The notes under the pieces: generated by a model
What the model saw: the letters and a program-made list of their open reading frames with translations, nothing else
What the model was told of the DNA's origin: nothing
Databases searched by the model: none
Origin: an uncultured Gemmiger sp.
GTDB lineage: Bacteria > Bacillota > Clostridia > Oscillospirales > Ruminococcaceae
Direction: 5' to 3'
Length of the DNA stretch: 64,000 nt
Assembly (NCBI GenBank): GCA_944382785.1
Contig: CALWNO010000004.1
Span: 24,799-88,798, forward strand
Made by a program: the position numbers and the translations under genes
Part shown: positions 41,657-49,270 of the stretch, piece by piece
Position numbering within the stretch: position 1 is the first letter of the stretch
Layout: each line of letters starts with the position of its first letter

Positions 41657-42628
41657 TCAGATGATGGCACTGTCTTCATCGATCTTGGAGACGATGAAGT
41701 TGGTGAGCAGAATGGTGATGCAGCAGCAGGCTGCCTGGAACAGGCCGGCGGCCGCGGTCTGGCCGACGCTGACCTGGCTCTGGATGGCCTGGAAGATGTA
41801 GGTATCAAAGGTGCTGGCCACGTTGTACAGGGAGTTGGGCACGCCCTGGGTGACCTGCCAGAACAGGCCGAAGTCGGAGTAGAAGATCTTGCCGATGTTC
41901 AGGATGAACATCATGATGATCATGGGCTTGATGGAGGGGATGGTGATGAACTTGGCCTGCTGCCACTTGGTGGCGCCGTCCAAGATGGCGGCTTCATACA
42001 GGGTGGCGTCGATGCCGGTGATGCTGGCCAGATAGACCACCATGTTGTAGCCCATGGATTTCCAGGTGGACATGAAGGTCAGGATGAAGGGCCAGTAGCT
42101 GGGCTGGGAGTACCACATGACCTTGTCCCCGCCGAAGAACTGAATGATGTTGTTGGCCAGGCCCTTGTCCGGGTTCAGGAAGGCGTAGACAAAGTAGCTG
42201 ACCACGACCCAGGACATGAAGTAGGGGAAGAACATCATGGTCTGGTAGCACTTGGAGGCGAACTTGGAGTACAGCTGGTTGATGATGATGGCCAGGGTCA
42301 CGGGAATGACCAGGTTGATCACGATAAAGACCAGGTTGTACAGAAGGGTGTTGCGCAAGAGCATGCCGAAGGTGTTGCTGGACAGGAAGAAATTGAAGTT
42401 CTTGAACCCGCACCAGTCGCTCTGGAACAGGCTGACCAGGAAGCCCTTGCCCGGGACCAGCTTGAATTCCTTGAACGAGATGATCAGGCCGAACATGGGC
42501 AGGTAGCAGAACACTGCAAACCAGATGGTGGCGGGCAGGCCCAGCAGGGTCAGCTCGGTGTCGTCCCGGGACCAGTGCCTGCGCTTGTGCTGAGGTTGGG
42601 CGGCAGGTACCGTCTTCTCCTTTTTCAT
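41657..42628 (-). CDS. Glycan ABC importer permease, LplB/YteP type
   Basis: A 323-residue permease, first gene of the nine-gene operon. The start at 42628 is preceded by AAAGGAG at nine bases; an open frame to 42724 would cross the operator sites and is rejected. Six helices are visible, and the docking loop reads LYEAAILDGATKWQQAKFIT. ISFKEFKLVPGKGFLVSLFQSDW is characteristic of LplB relatives. Expression is probably governed by the promoter at 42736-42764 and the GTTAAC boxes just downstream of it. Confidence 0.93.
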   Translation of the reverse strand: MKKEKTVPAAQPQHKRRHWSRDDTELTLLGLPATIWFAVFCYLPMFGLIISFKEFKLVPGKGFLVSLFQSDWCGFKNFNFFLSSNTFGMLLRNTLLYNLVFIVINLVIPVTLAIIINQLYSKFASKCYQTMMFFPYFMSWVVVSYFVYAFLNPDKGLANNIIQFFGGDKVMWYSQPSYWPFILTFMSTWKSMGYNMVVYLASITGIDATLYEAAILDGATKWQQAKFITIPSIKPMIIMMFILNIGKIFYSDFGLFWQVTQGVPNSLYNVASTFDTYIFQAIQSQVSVGQTAAAGLFQAACCCITILLTNFIVSKIDEDSAII

Positions 42629-42674
42629 GAGATCCGCTCCTTTCAAAACGAGTTGTGCCGTTGTGTGCGGCCTT

Positions 42675-42700
42675 GTTAACACCTCCTTAACGTAGTTAAC
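42675..42700 (-). promoter_or_regulatory. Operator pair downstream of the glycan operon promoter
   Basis: Two GTTAAC palindromes at 42675-42680 and 42695-42700 lie 20 bases apart, two helical turns. The second is part of a wider inverted repeat TTAAC-GTA-GTTAA (42687-42699). They sit in the early transcribed region of the operon, where a bound LacI-type repressor would block elongation. Confidence 0.55.
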
Positions 42701-42735
42701 ATTCCGCCAGCCGCACGTTTTCATTTGTTAGCTTA

Positions 42736-42764
42736 ATATTAACTATTTCACGACCTGATGTCAA
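42736..42764 (-). promoter_or_regulatory. Promoter of the nine-gene glycan operon
   Basis: A perfect TTGACA -35 box (42759-42764) and TAATAT -10 box (42736-42741) are separated by 17 bases. The -10 box lies in a TTAATATTAA palindrome (42733-42742). The leader is about 100 bases. Confidence 0.7.
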
Positions 42765-42867
42765 CCGTCAAACTGCATAAAATTCCGGTCTCTTTGTTGG
42801 CTGCGTCATTTTTTTGTAACTTATCAGCCTTATTTTATTTGTTTTGCCAAAATGGTCAATTTTTGAA

Positions 42868-42883
42868 GTTAACTTTTGTTAAC
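42868..42883 (+). promoter_or_regulatory. Operator pair upstream of the lacI-type gene
   Basis: Two GTTAAC palindromes at 42868-42873 and 42878-42883 lie 10 bases apart, one helical turn, and end eight bases before the -35 box of the regulator promoter. The same hexamer occurs twice on the operon side, suggesting one regulator for both directions. Confidence 0.55.
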
Positions 42884-42890
42884 ATATATA

Positions 42891-42919
42891 TTGTCTTTTT
42901 TTCACGGGCACTGTATAAT
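42891..42919 (+). promoter_or_regulatory. Promoter of the LacI-type regulator
   Basis: TTGTCT (42891-42896) and a perfect TATAAT (42914-42919) with a 17-base spacer; the start codon is 38 bases beyond the -10 box. Confidence 0.75.
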
Positions 42920-42956
42920 GGAATTATTCTAAACAATGCAAACGGAGTGTACCATT

Positions 42957-43988
42957 ATGAGCAAACCCACCATGCAGGACATTGCGGACGCTTTATCCAC
43001 CTCCCGCATCTCCGTCTGGAAGGCTTTGAACAACCGCCCCGGCATTTCTGACGCCCTGCGCCGCCAGATTCAGGCAAAAGCCGAGGAAATGGGGTATTTT
43101 CAGACAGCCCGCCCTTCGGCGGAGCCGGTTTCCCGTCCGTCCCACGGGCGCAGCGTGGCGGTGGTGGTCTGCCGGCCGGAATCCTCTTTGTTCTGGATGC
43201 AGATCATTCACCAGATTGCCAAGGATCTGTCTGCCAAGGGCGTTAACCTGATGTATACTTACTTGCCTACCTCTTATAAAGAGGGATTCGTCCTGCCCTC
43301 CAGCCTCACCGACGGGTCGGTGGAGGGGATCATCGTGCTCAACGTCTACTGCCCGCCCCTTTTGCAGATGCTGGCCGACCTGCCGCTGCCCAAGGTGTAT
43401 CTGGATACCATTCCCGCTTTGCCCTTTGCCCGTTTACACGGAGATCTTTTGTTGATTGAAGGCCGGGACCCGGTGCGGCAGATCACCGGCAGACTGCTGG
43501 ACGCGGGGCACACGAAACTGGGATTTCTGGGGGACGTGGCCTACGCCCAGACCAACACCGACCGGTACCAGGGATTCCTGGACGCCCACGCCCAGCGGGG
43601 CCTGACCCCCGATCCGAGCCTCTCCTTCACCGGGCCGCTGGGGCTGCGCACCCACTATGAGGAGATCAGCTATTTCCTGGAACATCTCAAGACCCGGCCG
43701 GACGGCTTTGTGTGTGTCAGTGACTACATCGCCCACTTCATCCAGCGGTATTTTGAGGAGCACGGCATCGACCCGGAAGGCCGCATCGCCCTCACCGGCT
43801 TCGACAACAACAGCGAATACCTGAACATTGCCGACCGCATCACCACCGTGGACGTGCGCCCCAAGACCCTGGGGGCCCGTCTGGCGGTGAAGATCCTCTT
43901 CCTCATGGAGCACCCGGGCATGTCCCAGGAGGTCAGCTATGTGAGCTCGGAGATCCTGTACCGGGGGTTGCTGGCCGGGAAGAAATGA
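42957..43988 (+). CDS. LacI-family transcriptional regulator
   Basis: A 343-residue repressor-type protein. The N-terminal helix-turn-helix reads TMQDIADALSTSRISVWKALNNRPGI (about 5-30), followed by the hinge and a periplasmic-binding-like effector domain ending in VSSEILYRGLL. The start at 42957 follows CGGAGTG; an ATG 21 bases upstream is in frame but poorly placed. It is divergent from the glycan operon and is the obvious candidate to bind the four GTTAAC boxes in the shared intergenic region. The inducer is unknown, probably a mannose-containing disaccharide or a phosphorylated product. Confidence 0.92.
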   Translation: MSKPTMQDIADALSTSRISVWKALNNRPGISDALRRQIQAKAEEMGYFQTARPSAEPVSRPSHGRSVAVVVCRPESSLFWMQIIHQIAKDLSAKGVNLMYTYLPTSYKEGFVLPSSLTDGSVEGIIVLNVYCPPLLQMLADLPLPKVYLDTIPALPFARLHGDLLLIEGRDPVRQITGRLLDAGHTKLGFLGDVAYAQTNTDRYQGFLDAHAQRGLTPDPSLSFTGPLGLRTHYEEISYFLEHLKTRPDGFVCVSDYIAHFIQRYFEEHGIDPEGRIALTGFDNNSEYLNIADRITTVDVRPKTLGARLAVKILFLMEHPGMSQEVSYVSSEILYRGLLAGKK

Positions 43989-43995
43989 GAATCCG

Positions 43996-44047
43996 CAAAA
44001 AAAGCATCGCCCCCGCATGGTCTGCTGCCATGCGGGGGCGATGCTTT
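43996..44047. terminator. Bidirectional terminator
   Basis: A perfect 17-base-pair stem (44003-44019 with 44027-44043) is flanked by a seven-A run and TTTT. It ends the LacI gene and the convergent GntR gene. Confidence 0.92.
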
Positions 44048-44063
44048 TCCGGGGCACCGGCTG

Positions 44064-44786
44064 TCAGCGGTTCACCTCGATCAGGAAGCGGCTGCTGCCG
44101 GCCGGATAATAGCTTTCTGTATATTCGATGGGGCGGTCGTTGGCCATCCGGCCCACCGATGTGATGTAGACGGCGGGCTCAAAAGGGCCCAGCCGCAGTC
44201 CTGCGCTCACCTCGGGGGGCGGCGGCACCACTTCCAGCCGCCGGCTGGCCCGACGCACGTCCAGGCCCCGGTCCGCCAGCACGCCGTAGAAGGACAGGTC
44301 GGTAAAATCCAGTTCCGCCATATCCGGAAAATACTTGCAGGGCACGTAGAGGGTGGTATACACCACCGGAGCGTTGTCGTTGCACCCTTCCAGATGGCGC
44401 ACCCGCACCAGACGGGTCACCCTGGCCCCCTGGGGCAGCTCCAGAGCCGCGGATACGGATTCCGACGCCCGGACCACCCCGATCTCCAGCACCCGGGTCC
44501 GCAGGGTGCGGTGGTTGCGTTCGCTTTCCGCCCGGTAACCGGTGATGAAGCTGGTGGATTCGTGGACCACCTTCGGCCTTGTCACAAAGGTCCCCCGGCC
44601 CTTCACCCGGGACAGCACCCCTTCCCGGGTCAGGGCGTCCAGCGCCTGCCGGAGGGTGGGCCGGCTGACCTGCAGTAAGGCGCAGAGCTCCTTTTCGGTG
44701 GGGATCTGGCTGCCCACCGCATACTCTCCCGAAGCAATACGGGTGCGGATGTATTCCGCCGCCTGTTCATGCAAAGACTTGGCCAT
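44064..44786 (-). CDS. GntR-family regulator (HutC/UTRA type)
   Basis: A 240-residue regulator. The winged helix contains GSQIPTEKELCALLQVSRPTLRQALDALTREGVL (about 26-59) and GRGTFV, and the C-terminal UTRA ligand domain has the usual RLVRVRHLEG and YTESYYP blocks. The start at 44786 follows GGAGGG by five bases. It is encoded 65 bases downstream of the mannose-6-phosphate isomerase gene, on the same strand. UTRA regulators usually bind a sugar phosphate, so control of the manA/ROK divergent promoters by mannose-6-phosphate or a relative is plausible. Confidence 0.9.
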   Translation of the reverse strand: MAKSLHEQAAEYIRTRIASGEYAVGSQIPTEKELCALLQVSRPTLRQALDALTREGVLSRVKGRGTFVTRPKVVHESTSFITGYRAESERNHRTLRTRVLEIGVVRASESVSAALELPQGARVTRLVRVRHLEGCNDNAPVVYTTLYVPCKYFPDMAELDFTDLSFYGVLADRGLDVRRASRRLEVVPPPPEVSAGLRLGPFEPAVYITSVGRMANDRPIEYTESYYPAGSSRFLIEVNR

Positions 44787-44851
44787 GGCTGCCCTCCGTT
44801 GCGGTATCCTTGTTTCTTCCAGTATACCAGCGGGGCCGTCCCGGCGCAAGG

Positions 44852-46597
44852 TCAGGGCCGGACGCTGGCCGCGATCACCATGACCTGCTCACCGTCGGGG
44901 GATTCAATGACATAATCTCCCGCAGCCTGGGGCAGGATACAGGTCTCGGCGTAATGCAGCGCAAAGGGTTCAAAGGCGCCGGTGGGGCTGGTGATCAGAG
45001 CCCGGGCACCGTCCACCAGATTCAGCACCTGCACACTGCCGTCCTGTTTTACCGGCATCCGTCCGGAGGTGGTATACCGGTAGGTATCAATGAACTCCCG
45101 CTCATGCAGGCCGGTGCGTTCCACCAGCCCGTGGTCATCCCGGCGCACTTCCTTTGTCCGGCCCACCAGGTTTTCCCGCACCCAGGCGGTGTCCCGGTCA
45201 AACTGGATGTTCGCCATGCCGTGGTCGATGTGGATGGGCCGGGGCTTGCCGTCCAGGTCAAGGCGCCCCCAGTCCCACAGCTTGAAGGTGAAGATGTAGG
45301 GCGTGGCGCTGATCTCCAGCACCATGGTATCGGCCCCCGAACAGTGGGTGGTGCCCGCCGGGATCAGCACATGGTCGTGCTTTTTTACCGGGATGTTGTT
45401 GATGTACTGTTCCGCCGGGAAGGGCGCGCCCCCCGCCTGGGCCAGACGCAGGTCCCGCTCCATGGCCGCGGGGTCCACCCCTTCTTTCACCCCCAGCCAC
45501 ACAGAGGCGTTCTCGCCGGCGTCCAGGATATAGTAGCTTTCGTCCTGGGTATAGCGCATATTGAAGGTGTTCTGGATATATTCGGTGAGAGGATGGACCT
45601 GCAAAGACAGGTTCTGCCCGCCCACCGTGTCCAGCATGTCGAACCGGATGGGAAATTCCTTGCCGAAGCGGGCATGGACCCGTTCCCCCAGCAGTGCCCG
45701 GGGCTGCTGCAGCACCAGGTTCAGGGCCGGGGTCTGGATGAGGGCCCCGCCAAAGTCCAGCAGCAGGCTGTTCTCCTCCGGCACGCCGTCAAAACTCCAG
45801 GCGTAGTTGCTGCCGTTTTCCGGCAGTTCAAAATGGTCCTTCATCCAGTGGCCGCCCCACACACCCGGATCAAAGTAGGGCACCATCCGGAAGGGCCGCC
45901 GAGCCGTCTGCCGCAGCGCCTCCCGGTAGGACGCCCCGTCCACCATGGCGGGGCTGCCCTGGGTGGTCATATCCAGGTAAAAGTCCATGGTGTTGAGCAA
46001 ATGGTCTTTTTCCCGGTCAGCCCAGCGCCATTCGGCAAAAAAGCCCCGCTTGTACTTTTTCAGTCTGGGCAGGTCGGTCCGGGCGGTGCGCCAGTTGGAA
46101 AGCCCCCGGCGATAGCGCAGCTGGATCTCCCAGCGGGTGATGTCGGCCACCACCTGCACGTCCCCCGGGTGGACCAGACTGGCCCCCACCCCATAGACCA
46201 CCACCGGGCCGTCGGCGGCCTGGATGCGGCGGCGGGCTTCCCGGATCTTGTCCGGATAGAAGAAATCCTTCAGCCGCCGCACCGTCATGATGCCGAAGAC
46301 TGGGTCCTCCGGCAGGAGGTCCTGTTCCAGGACCGCGTCCATCTTTTCCGGCTCAAAAGCCAGGTCGTCACTGTGCAAAATCAGCTGCGCCCCCAGCGGC
46401 TGCAGGCAGGCCAGGACCTCCTCCTGGTCCACCCCCGGATAGCACTCCACACACAGCACCTTGTGCCCCTGCATGGCCCCGCGCAGGGCCGCCCCGATGG
46501 CCGGGGTCCCCTGGCTGACCCGGGCCTCCGGGCATTTCGCCTTCACCCGGGGGAACAGCACATACCGCCCGGTCTCCTCTTTTTCCACTCTCATCAT
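44852..46597 (-). CDS. manA: Mannose-6-phosphate isomerase, class I, extended form
   Basis: A 581-residue protein. The C-terminal two thirds is a cupin-type class I isomerase that interconverts mannose 6-phosphate and fructose 6-phosphate: FDPGVWGGHWM, GGQNLSLQVHPL (Gln and His zinc ligands), YTQDESYYILD (Glu ligand) and LIPAGTTHCSG. About 200 residues precede it (CYPGVDQEEVLACLQPLGAQL, VVVYGVGASLVHPGDVQVVADI, RWEIQLRYRRG); they lack a P-loop and are of unknown role, though long class I isomerases with such an extension exist in Firmicutes. It begins with two ATG codons; AGGAGG lies about eleven bases before the first. Position next to glycan loci suggests it handles mannose released by the GH38 enzymes. 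Confidence 0.88.
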   Translation of the reverse strand: MMRVEKEETGRYVLFPRVKAKCPEARVSQGTPAIGAALRGAMQGHKVLCVECYPGVDQEEVLACLQPLGAQLILHSDDLAFEPEKMDAVLEQDLLPEDPVFGIMTVRRLKDFFYPDKIREARRRIQAADGPVVVYGVGASLVHPGDVQVVADITRWEIQLRYRRGLSNWRTARTDLPRLKKYKRGFFAEWRWADREKDHLLNTMDFYLDMTTQGSPAMVDGASYREALRQTARRPFRMVPYFDPGVWGGHWMKDHFELPENGSNYAWSFDGVPEENSLLLDFGGALIQTPALNLVLQQPRALLGERVHARFGKEFPIRFDMLDTVGGQNLSLQVHPLTEYIQNTFNMRYTQDESYYILDAGENASVWLGVKEGVDPAAMERDLRLAQAGGAPFPAEQYINNIPVKKHDHVLIPAGTTHCSGADTMVLEISATPYIFTFKLWDWGRLDLDGKPRPIHIDHGMANIQFDRDTAWVRENLVGRTKEVRRDDHGLVERTGLHEREFIDTYRYTTSGRMPVKQDGSVQVLNLVDGARALITSPTGAFEPFALHYAETCILPQAAGDYVIESPDGEQVMVIAASVRP

Positions 46598-46632
46598 GAC
46601 AATGTCCGCCTCCTTGGCCTTGTTGTACCTAC

Positions 46633-46661
46633 AGCATAGGGGACGGGGATGTATTTGTCAA
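46633..46661 (-). promoter_or_regulatory. Promoter of the manA-gntR operon
   Basis: A perfect TTGACA -35 box (46656-46661) lies inside the palindrome at 46649-46666, and TATGCT (46633-46638) follows after 17 bases. Confidence 0.72.
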
Positions 46662-46666
46662 TACAT
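46649..46666. promoter_or_regulatory. Palindromic operator covering the manA -35 box
   Basis: ATGTATT-TGTC-AATACAT, a perfect seven-base inverted repeat with a four-base centre. It is similar in sequence to the second palindrome at 46695-46710 and is of a size typical for GntR-family dimers. Confidence 0.65.
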
Positions 46667-46694
46667 ATTCGAAATTTATTTGAGAATTTTTCAA

Positions 46695-46710
46695 ATATGT
46701 ATTTACATAT
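46695..46710. promoter_or_regulatory. Palindromic operator covering the ROK gene -35 box
   Basis: ATATGTA-TT-TACATAT, a perfect seven-base inverted repeat with a two-base centre, overlapping the -35 box of the rightward promoter. It is probably bound by the same regulator as 46649-46666. Confidence 0.65.
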
Positions 46711-46730
46711 CCTTGTTTGCCTGCTATACT
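46702..46730 (+). promoter_or_regulatory. Promoter of the second ROK kinase gene
   Basis: TTTACA (46702-46707) and TATACT (46725-46730) with a 17-base spacer; the -35 box lies within the palindrome at 46695-46710. Confidence 0.72.
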
Positions 46731-46765
46731 GTGGCTGTAAAATCACAACGAAAGAAGGCGTTAGG

Positions 46766-47647
46766 ATGGCGGCTCCCCTGCTTTGTCTGGATGTGGGCGG
46801 GACCGAACTCAAGGGGGCTCCGGTGGGCAACGGCGTTCTGCTGGCGTCCCTGCAGCACTTTCCCGCACAGTCAAAAGAAAGCTGCGGTCCCCTGCTGGAC
46901 CACTTTGCCCGGGTATTTCGGGAACTGGATGCCCGTTCCGGGGCCTCCGGCCCGGTGGGCGGGCTGCGGCTGGCCTTTCCCGGCCCGTTTGACTATGAAA
47001 ACGGAATCTGCCTGCTCTGGGGCCTGGACAAATACGACGCGCTGTACGGTGTGGATCTGCGCCGGGAGCTCTTCACCCGGCTGCGGGACCGGGTGCAGGC
47101 TTCGGAGGATATCCGGTTCATCAACGACGTGGCCGCCTTTGCCCTGGGAGAGATCCGGTACGGCAACGCAGCCGGCAGCCGGCGTTCCCTGTCGGTGTGC
47201 ATCGGCACCGGGTGCGGCAGTGCCTTTGGTTTGGGGGACAGCCTTGCCCCCGAGGGTTCGCCCGGTGTTCCCCCCGGCGGCTATCTGTATTCCGCGCCCT
47301 TTCTGGACAGCTGCATCGACGACTACATCAGCAAGCGCGGCCTGATGGCCCTGTGTGCCCAGCGGCTGGGGCAGCCCATGGAGGGCGCCCGGCTGGCGGC
47401 TCTGTGCGCCCGGGGTGACCGGGAGGCTCTGGCCTGCTTTGAAGAGTTCGGCATCCGGCTGCGGGACGCTCTGGACCCCTTTTTGCAGGAGTTCCGCCCC
47501 CAGTGCCTCTGTCTGGGCGGGCAGATCACCCGGAGTTTCTCCTATTTCGGCGCCCCGCTATCCCACCGCTGTTCCCTGCTGGGCGTGGCTCTGTATGTCA
47601 CCGCCGACACCTCCGTCCGGGCACTGCAGGGGCTTTGCACAATTTGA
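46766..47647 (+). CDS. ROK-family protein lacking the zinc motif
   Basis: A 293-residue ROK kinase. LCLDVGGTELKG (6-17) forms the ATP-binding entry, FINDVAAFALGE carries the presumed base Asp121, and CIGTGCGSAFG follows. The CxCGxxGCxE zinc motif of typical ROK kinases is absent, as in some Firmicutes fructokinase- or N-acetylmannosamine-type members. The start at 46766 follows AAGAAGG; upstream in-frame ATG codons would cross the operator and promoter. It is divergent from manA and probably co-regulated, so mannose or fructose is a likely substrate, but this is inference. Confidence 0.82.
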   Translation: MAAPLLCLDVGGTELKGAPVGNGVLLASLQHFPAQSKESCGPLLDHFARVFRELDARSGASGPVGGLRLAFPGPFDYENGICLLWGLDKYDALYGVDLRRELFTRLRDRVQASEDIRFINDVAAFALGEIRYGNAAGSRRSLSVCIGTGCGSAFGLGDSLAPEGSPGVPPGGYLYSAPFLDSCIDDYISKRGLMALCAQRLGQPMEGARLAALCARGDREALACFEEFGIRLRDALDPFLQEFRPQCLCLGGQITRSFSYFGAPLSHRCSLLGVALYVTADTSVRALQGLCTI

Positions 47648-47714
47648 AAAAGGAGGACATCCCCGCAAGAATGGTGTATACTGAAATCATCAAAAAGAAA
47701 CGGAGGAACGCGGC

Positions 47715-48014
47715 ATGAACAGCAACATCACCATTCACATCTTTTATACCGGCCGGGAGGGCAGTGCCCGGGCGTTTGCCCAAGAGATGACCGAAAGCGG
47801 TCTGGTGGACCGCATCCGGGCGGAGGAAGGCAACCTGGGTTACGCCTACTACTATCCTGCCGAGGACCCCGAGACGGTCCTGCTCATCGACCGCTGGCGG
47901 AGCCAGGAGGCCATCGACGCCCACCACAAGTCGGAGATGATGACCGCCATTGCCGAGCTGCGCAAAAAGTACCACCTGAAGATGCGGGTGGAGCGCTTCC
48001 GGGACGCCGACTGA
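47715..48014 (+). CDS. Small antibiotic-biosynthesis-monooxygenase-type (ABM) protein
   Basis: A 99-residue ferredoxin-like dimeric alpha/beta-barrel protein. ITIHIFYTGREGSARAFAQE, EEGNLGYAYYYPAEDPETVLLIDRW and AIDAHHKSEMM follow the ABM/YgiN pattern. Members of this fold act as quinol or small-molecule monooxygenases, or have no known activity. CGGAGG precedes the ATG. A TATACT at 47677-47682 suggests an own promoter (weak -35). It ends before a bidirectional terminator and shows no functional link to its sugar-metabolism neighbours. Confidence 0.82.
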   Translation: MNSNITIHIFYTGREGSARAFAQEMTESGLVDRIRAEEGNLGYAYYYPAEDPETVLLIDRWRSQEAIDAHHKSEMMTAIAELRKKYHLKMRVERFRDAD

Positions 48015-48031
48015 CCCCTTTGCAGACAAGG

Positions 48032-48070
48032 AAAGCCCCCGGGCCGCCTTTCGGCGGCCCGGGGGCTTTT
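48032..48070. terminator. Bidirectional terminator
   Basis: AAAGCCCCCGGGCCGCC pairs with GGCGGCCCGGGGGCTTTT around a TTTC loop. It separates the ABM gene from the convergent AraC gene. Confidence 0.9.
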
Positions 48071-48086
48071 GCTGCGCGGGAGGGAT

Positions 48087-48959
48087 TCAGGGATTTTCTT
48101 CCGGCTGGACAAAGTGGGTGGCCCGGTAGTCCCGGGGGGCCACGCCGTACACCGACTTGAAGGCCCGGGAAAAGTGCAGCTGGTTGGCGTAGCTGACCAT
48201 GGCGCTGATGGCACTGATGGGCAGGGTGCTCTCCTTCAGCAGCTGGGCCGCCCGGGCCATGCGGTAGTGGAGCAGAAAGGCCTGGGGGCTCTCCCCCATG
48301 GTGTCCCGGAACACCTTGCCGAAGTAGCTGCGGTTGAGCCCGCAGAAGGCGGCGATCTCCTCAATGGAGATGTCCCGCTGGTAGTTCTGTTCAATGAAGG
48401 AAAGGGCCTCTTTCATGTAAAAATCCCGCAGCCGGCGCTGGCTCTGCTGGCGGTGGGCGGCGCTGGACTGCACCAGCCGGTCCAGAAACAGAAATCCCTG
48501 CCCGATGATGTGGATGGGGCTGGCGTCGGGATGATTGACGATGTAGAGCATCTGTTCCTGCAAAAGGCGCCCGGCTTCCCGGTTGAGGGGGGTGTACACC
48601 GGCTGGCGGCGGCTGAGCCCCGCCAGACTCAGACTTTCCCGGGCGCGCAGGCCGTCAAACTCGATCCAGGTATACTCCCAGGGGTCCTCCCGGTCGGAGA
48701 CATAGGTGGTGGGCACCCCCGGCACAATGAGAAACCCGTGCCCCGCTTCCACCTTATAGGCGTTGTCGTCGTACAGCACCCCCCGCCCCGCAATGACATA
48801 GTGGAACAAATAATGATTGCGGGCGTGGGGCCCGTAGGAGTGCAGCGGCTCGGTGCGCTCCCATCCGTACTGGTACAGGTTCAGGTCCACAAAGCGCTCG
48901 TCCTGAAACACGTGGAATTTCAGCTTGTTTTCTGTCTGGATATCGTTATTCTGCTGCAT
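48087..48959 (-). CDS. AraC-family regulator (MsmR-like)
   Basis: A 290-residue regulator with an N-terminal AraC-type cupin ligand domain (YHYVIAGRGVLYDD-like sequence near 54-66) and a C-terminal double helix-turn-helix (ISIEEIAAFCGLNRSYFGKVF and PISAISAMVSYANQLHFSRAF). It is divergent from a binding protein, two permeases and an alpha-galactosidase, the same arrangement as msmR of the raffinose/melibiose system in streptococci. It probably activates the divergent operon in response to an alpha-galactoside. GGGGGTGG lies ahead of the start. Confidence 0.9.
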   Translation of the reverse strand: MQQNNDIQTENKLKFHVFQDERFVDLNLYQYGWERTEPLHSYGPHARNHYLFHYVIAGRGVLYDDNAYKVEAGHGFLIVPGVPTTYVSDREDPWEYTWIEFDGLRARESLSLAGLSRRQPVYTPLNREAGRLLQEQMLYIVNHPDASPIHIIGQGFLFLDRLVQSSAAHRQQSQRRLRDFYMKEALSFIEQNYQRDISIEEIAAFCGLNRSYFGKVFRDTMGESPQAFLLHYRMARAAQLLKESTLPISAISAMVSYANQLHFSRAFKSVYGVAPRDYRATHFVQPEENP

Positions 48960-48996
48960 TGCCGGCCACCCCCGTAATTTTTCTTGTTTTTTTCTT

Positions 48997-49026
48997 ATTA
49001 TATACCATGATGCGTCATGACTTCAA
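48997..49026 (-). promoter_or_regulatory. Promoter of the AraC-family regulator
   Basis: TTGAAG (49021-49026) and a perfect TATAAT (48997-49002) with an 18-base spacer on the minus strand. Confidence 0.55.
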
Positions 49027-49078
49027 CAAAAAACAAAGGAAACCGCTAAATTGAGATATAAAAACTGGCAGCAAGATA

Positions 49079-49107
49079 TTCACCCTTTTCTTGTCAAATT
49101 GTATAAT
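49079..49107 (+). promoter_or_regulatory. Promoter of the alpha-galactoside importer operon
   Basis: TTCACC (49079-49084) and a perfect TATAAT (49102-49107) with a 17-base spacer. The leader to the start codon is about 155 bases. Confidence 0.62.
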
Positions 49108-49270
49108 AAGGCCATCAGATAGGGAAAGGTTTTGTGCATAGTGCACATTGCACAAAAACTTCCCGGAAATTTCAGCACAATGGCAAGGGCCCCCAAAACC
49201 CCTGCCGCTGCCGCACCGGCCGGGCCGGCAGCCCCCCACCCCAAAGGATCAGACAGGAGGAAAACATCTT

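Larger units (their letters stand above)
48960..49270. other. Divergent intergenic region of the alpha-galactoside locus
   Basis: No gene in 311 bases. It holds two divergent promoters (48997-49026 and 49079-49107) and a long leader for the importer operon. TGCATAGTGCACATTGCACAA near 49135-49155 contains repeated TGCA/GTGCAC words and may be part of an AraC binding site; this is a weak indication. Confidence 0.45.
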
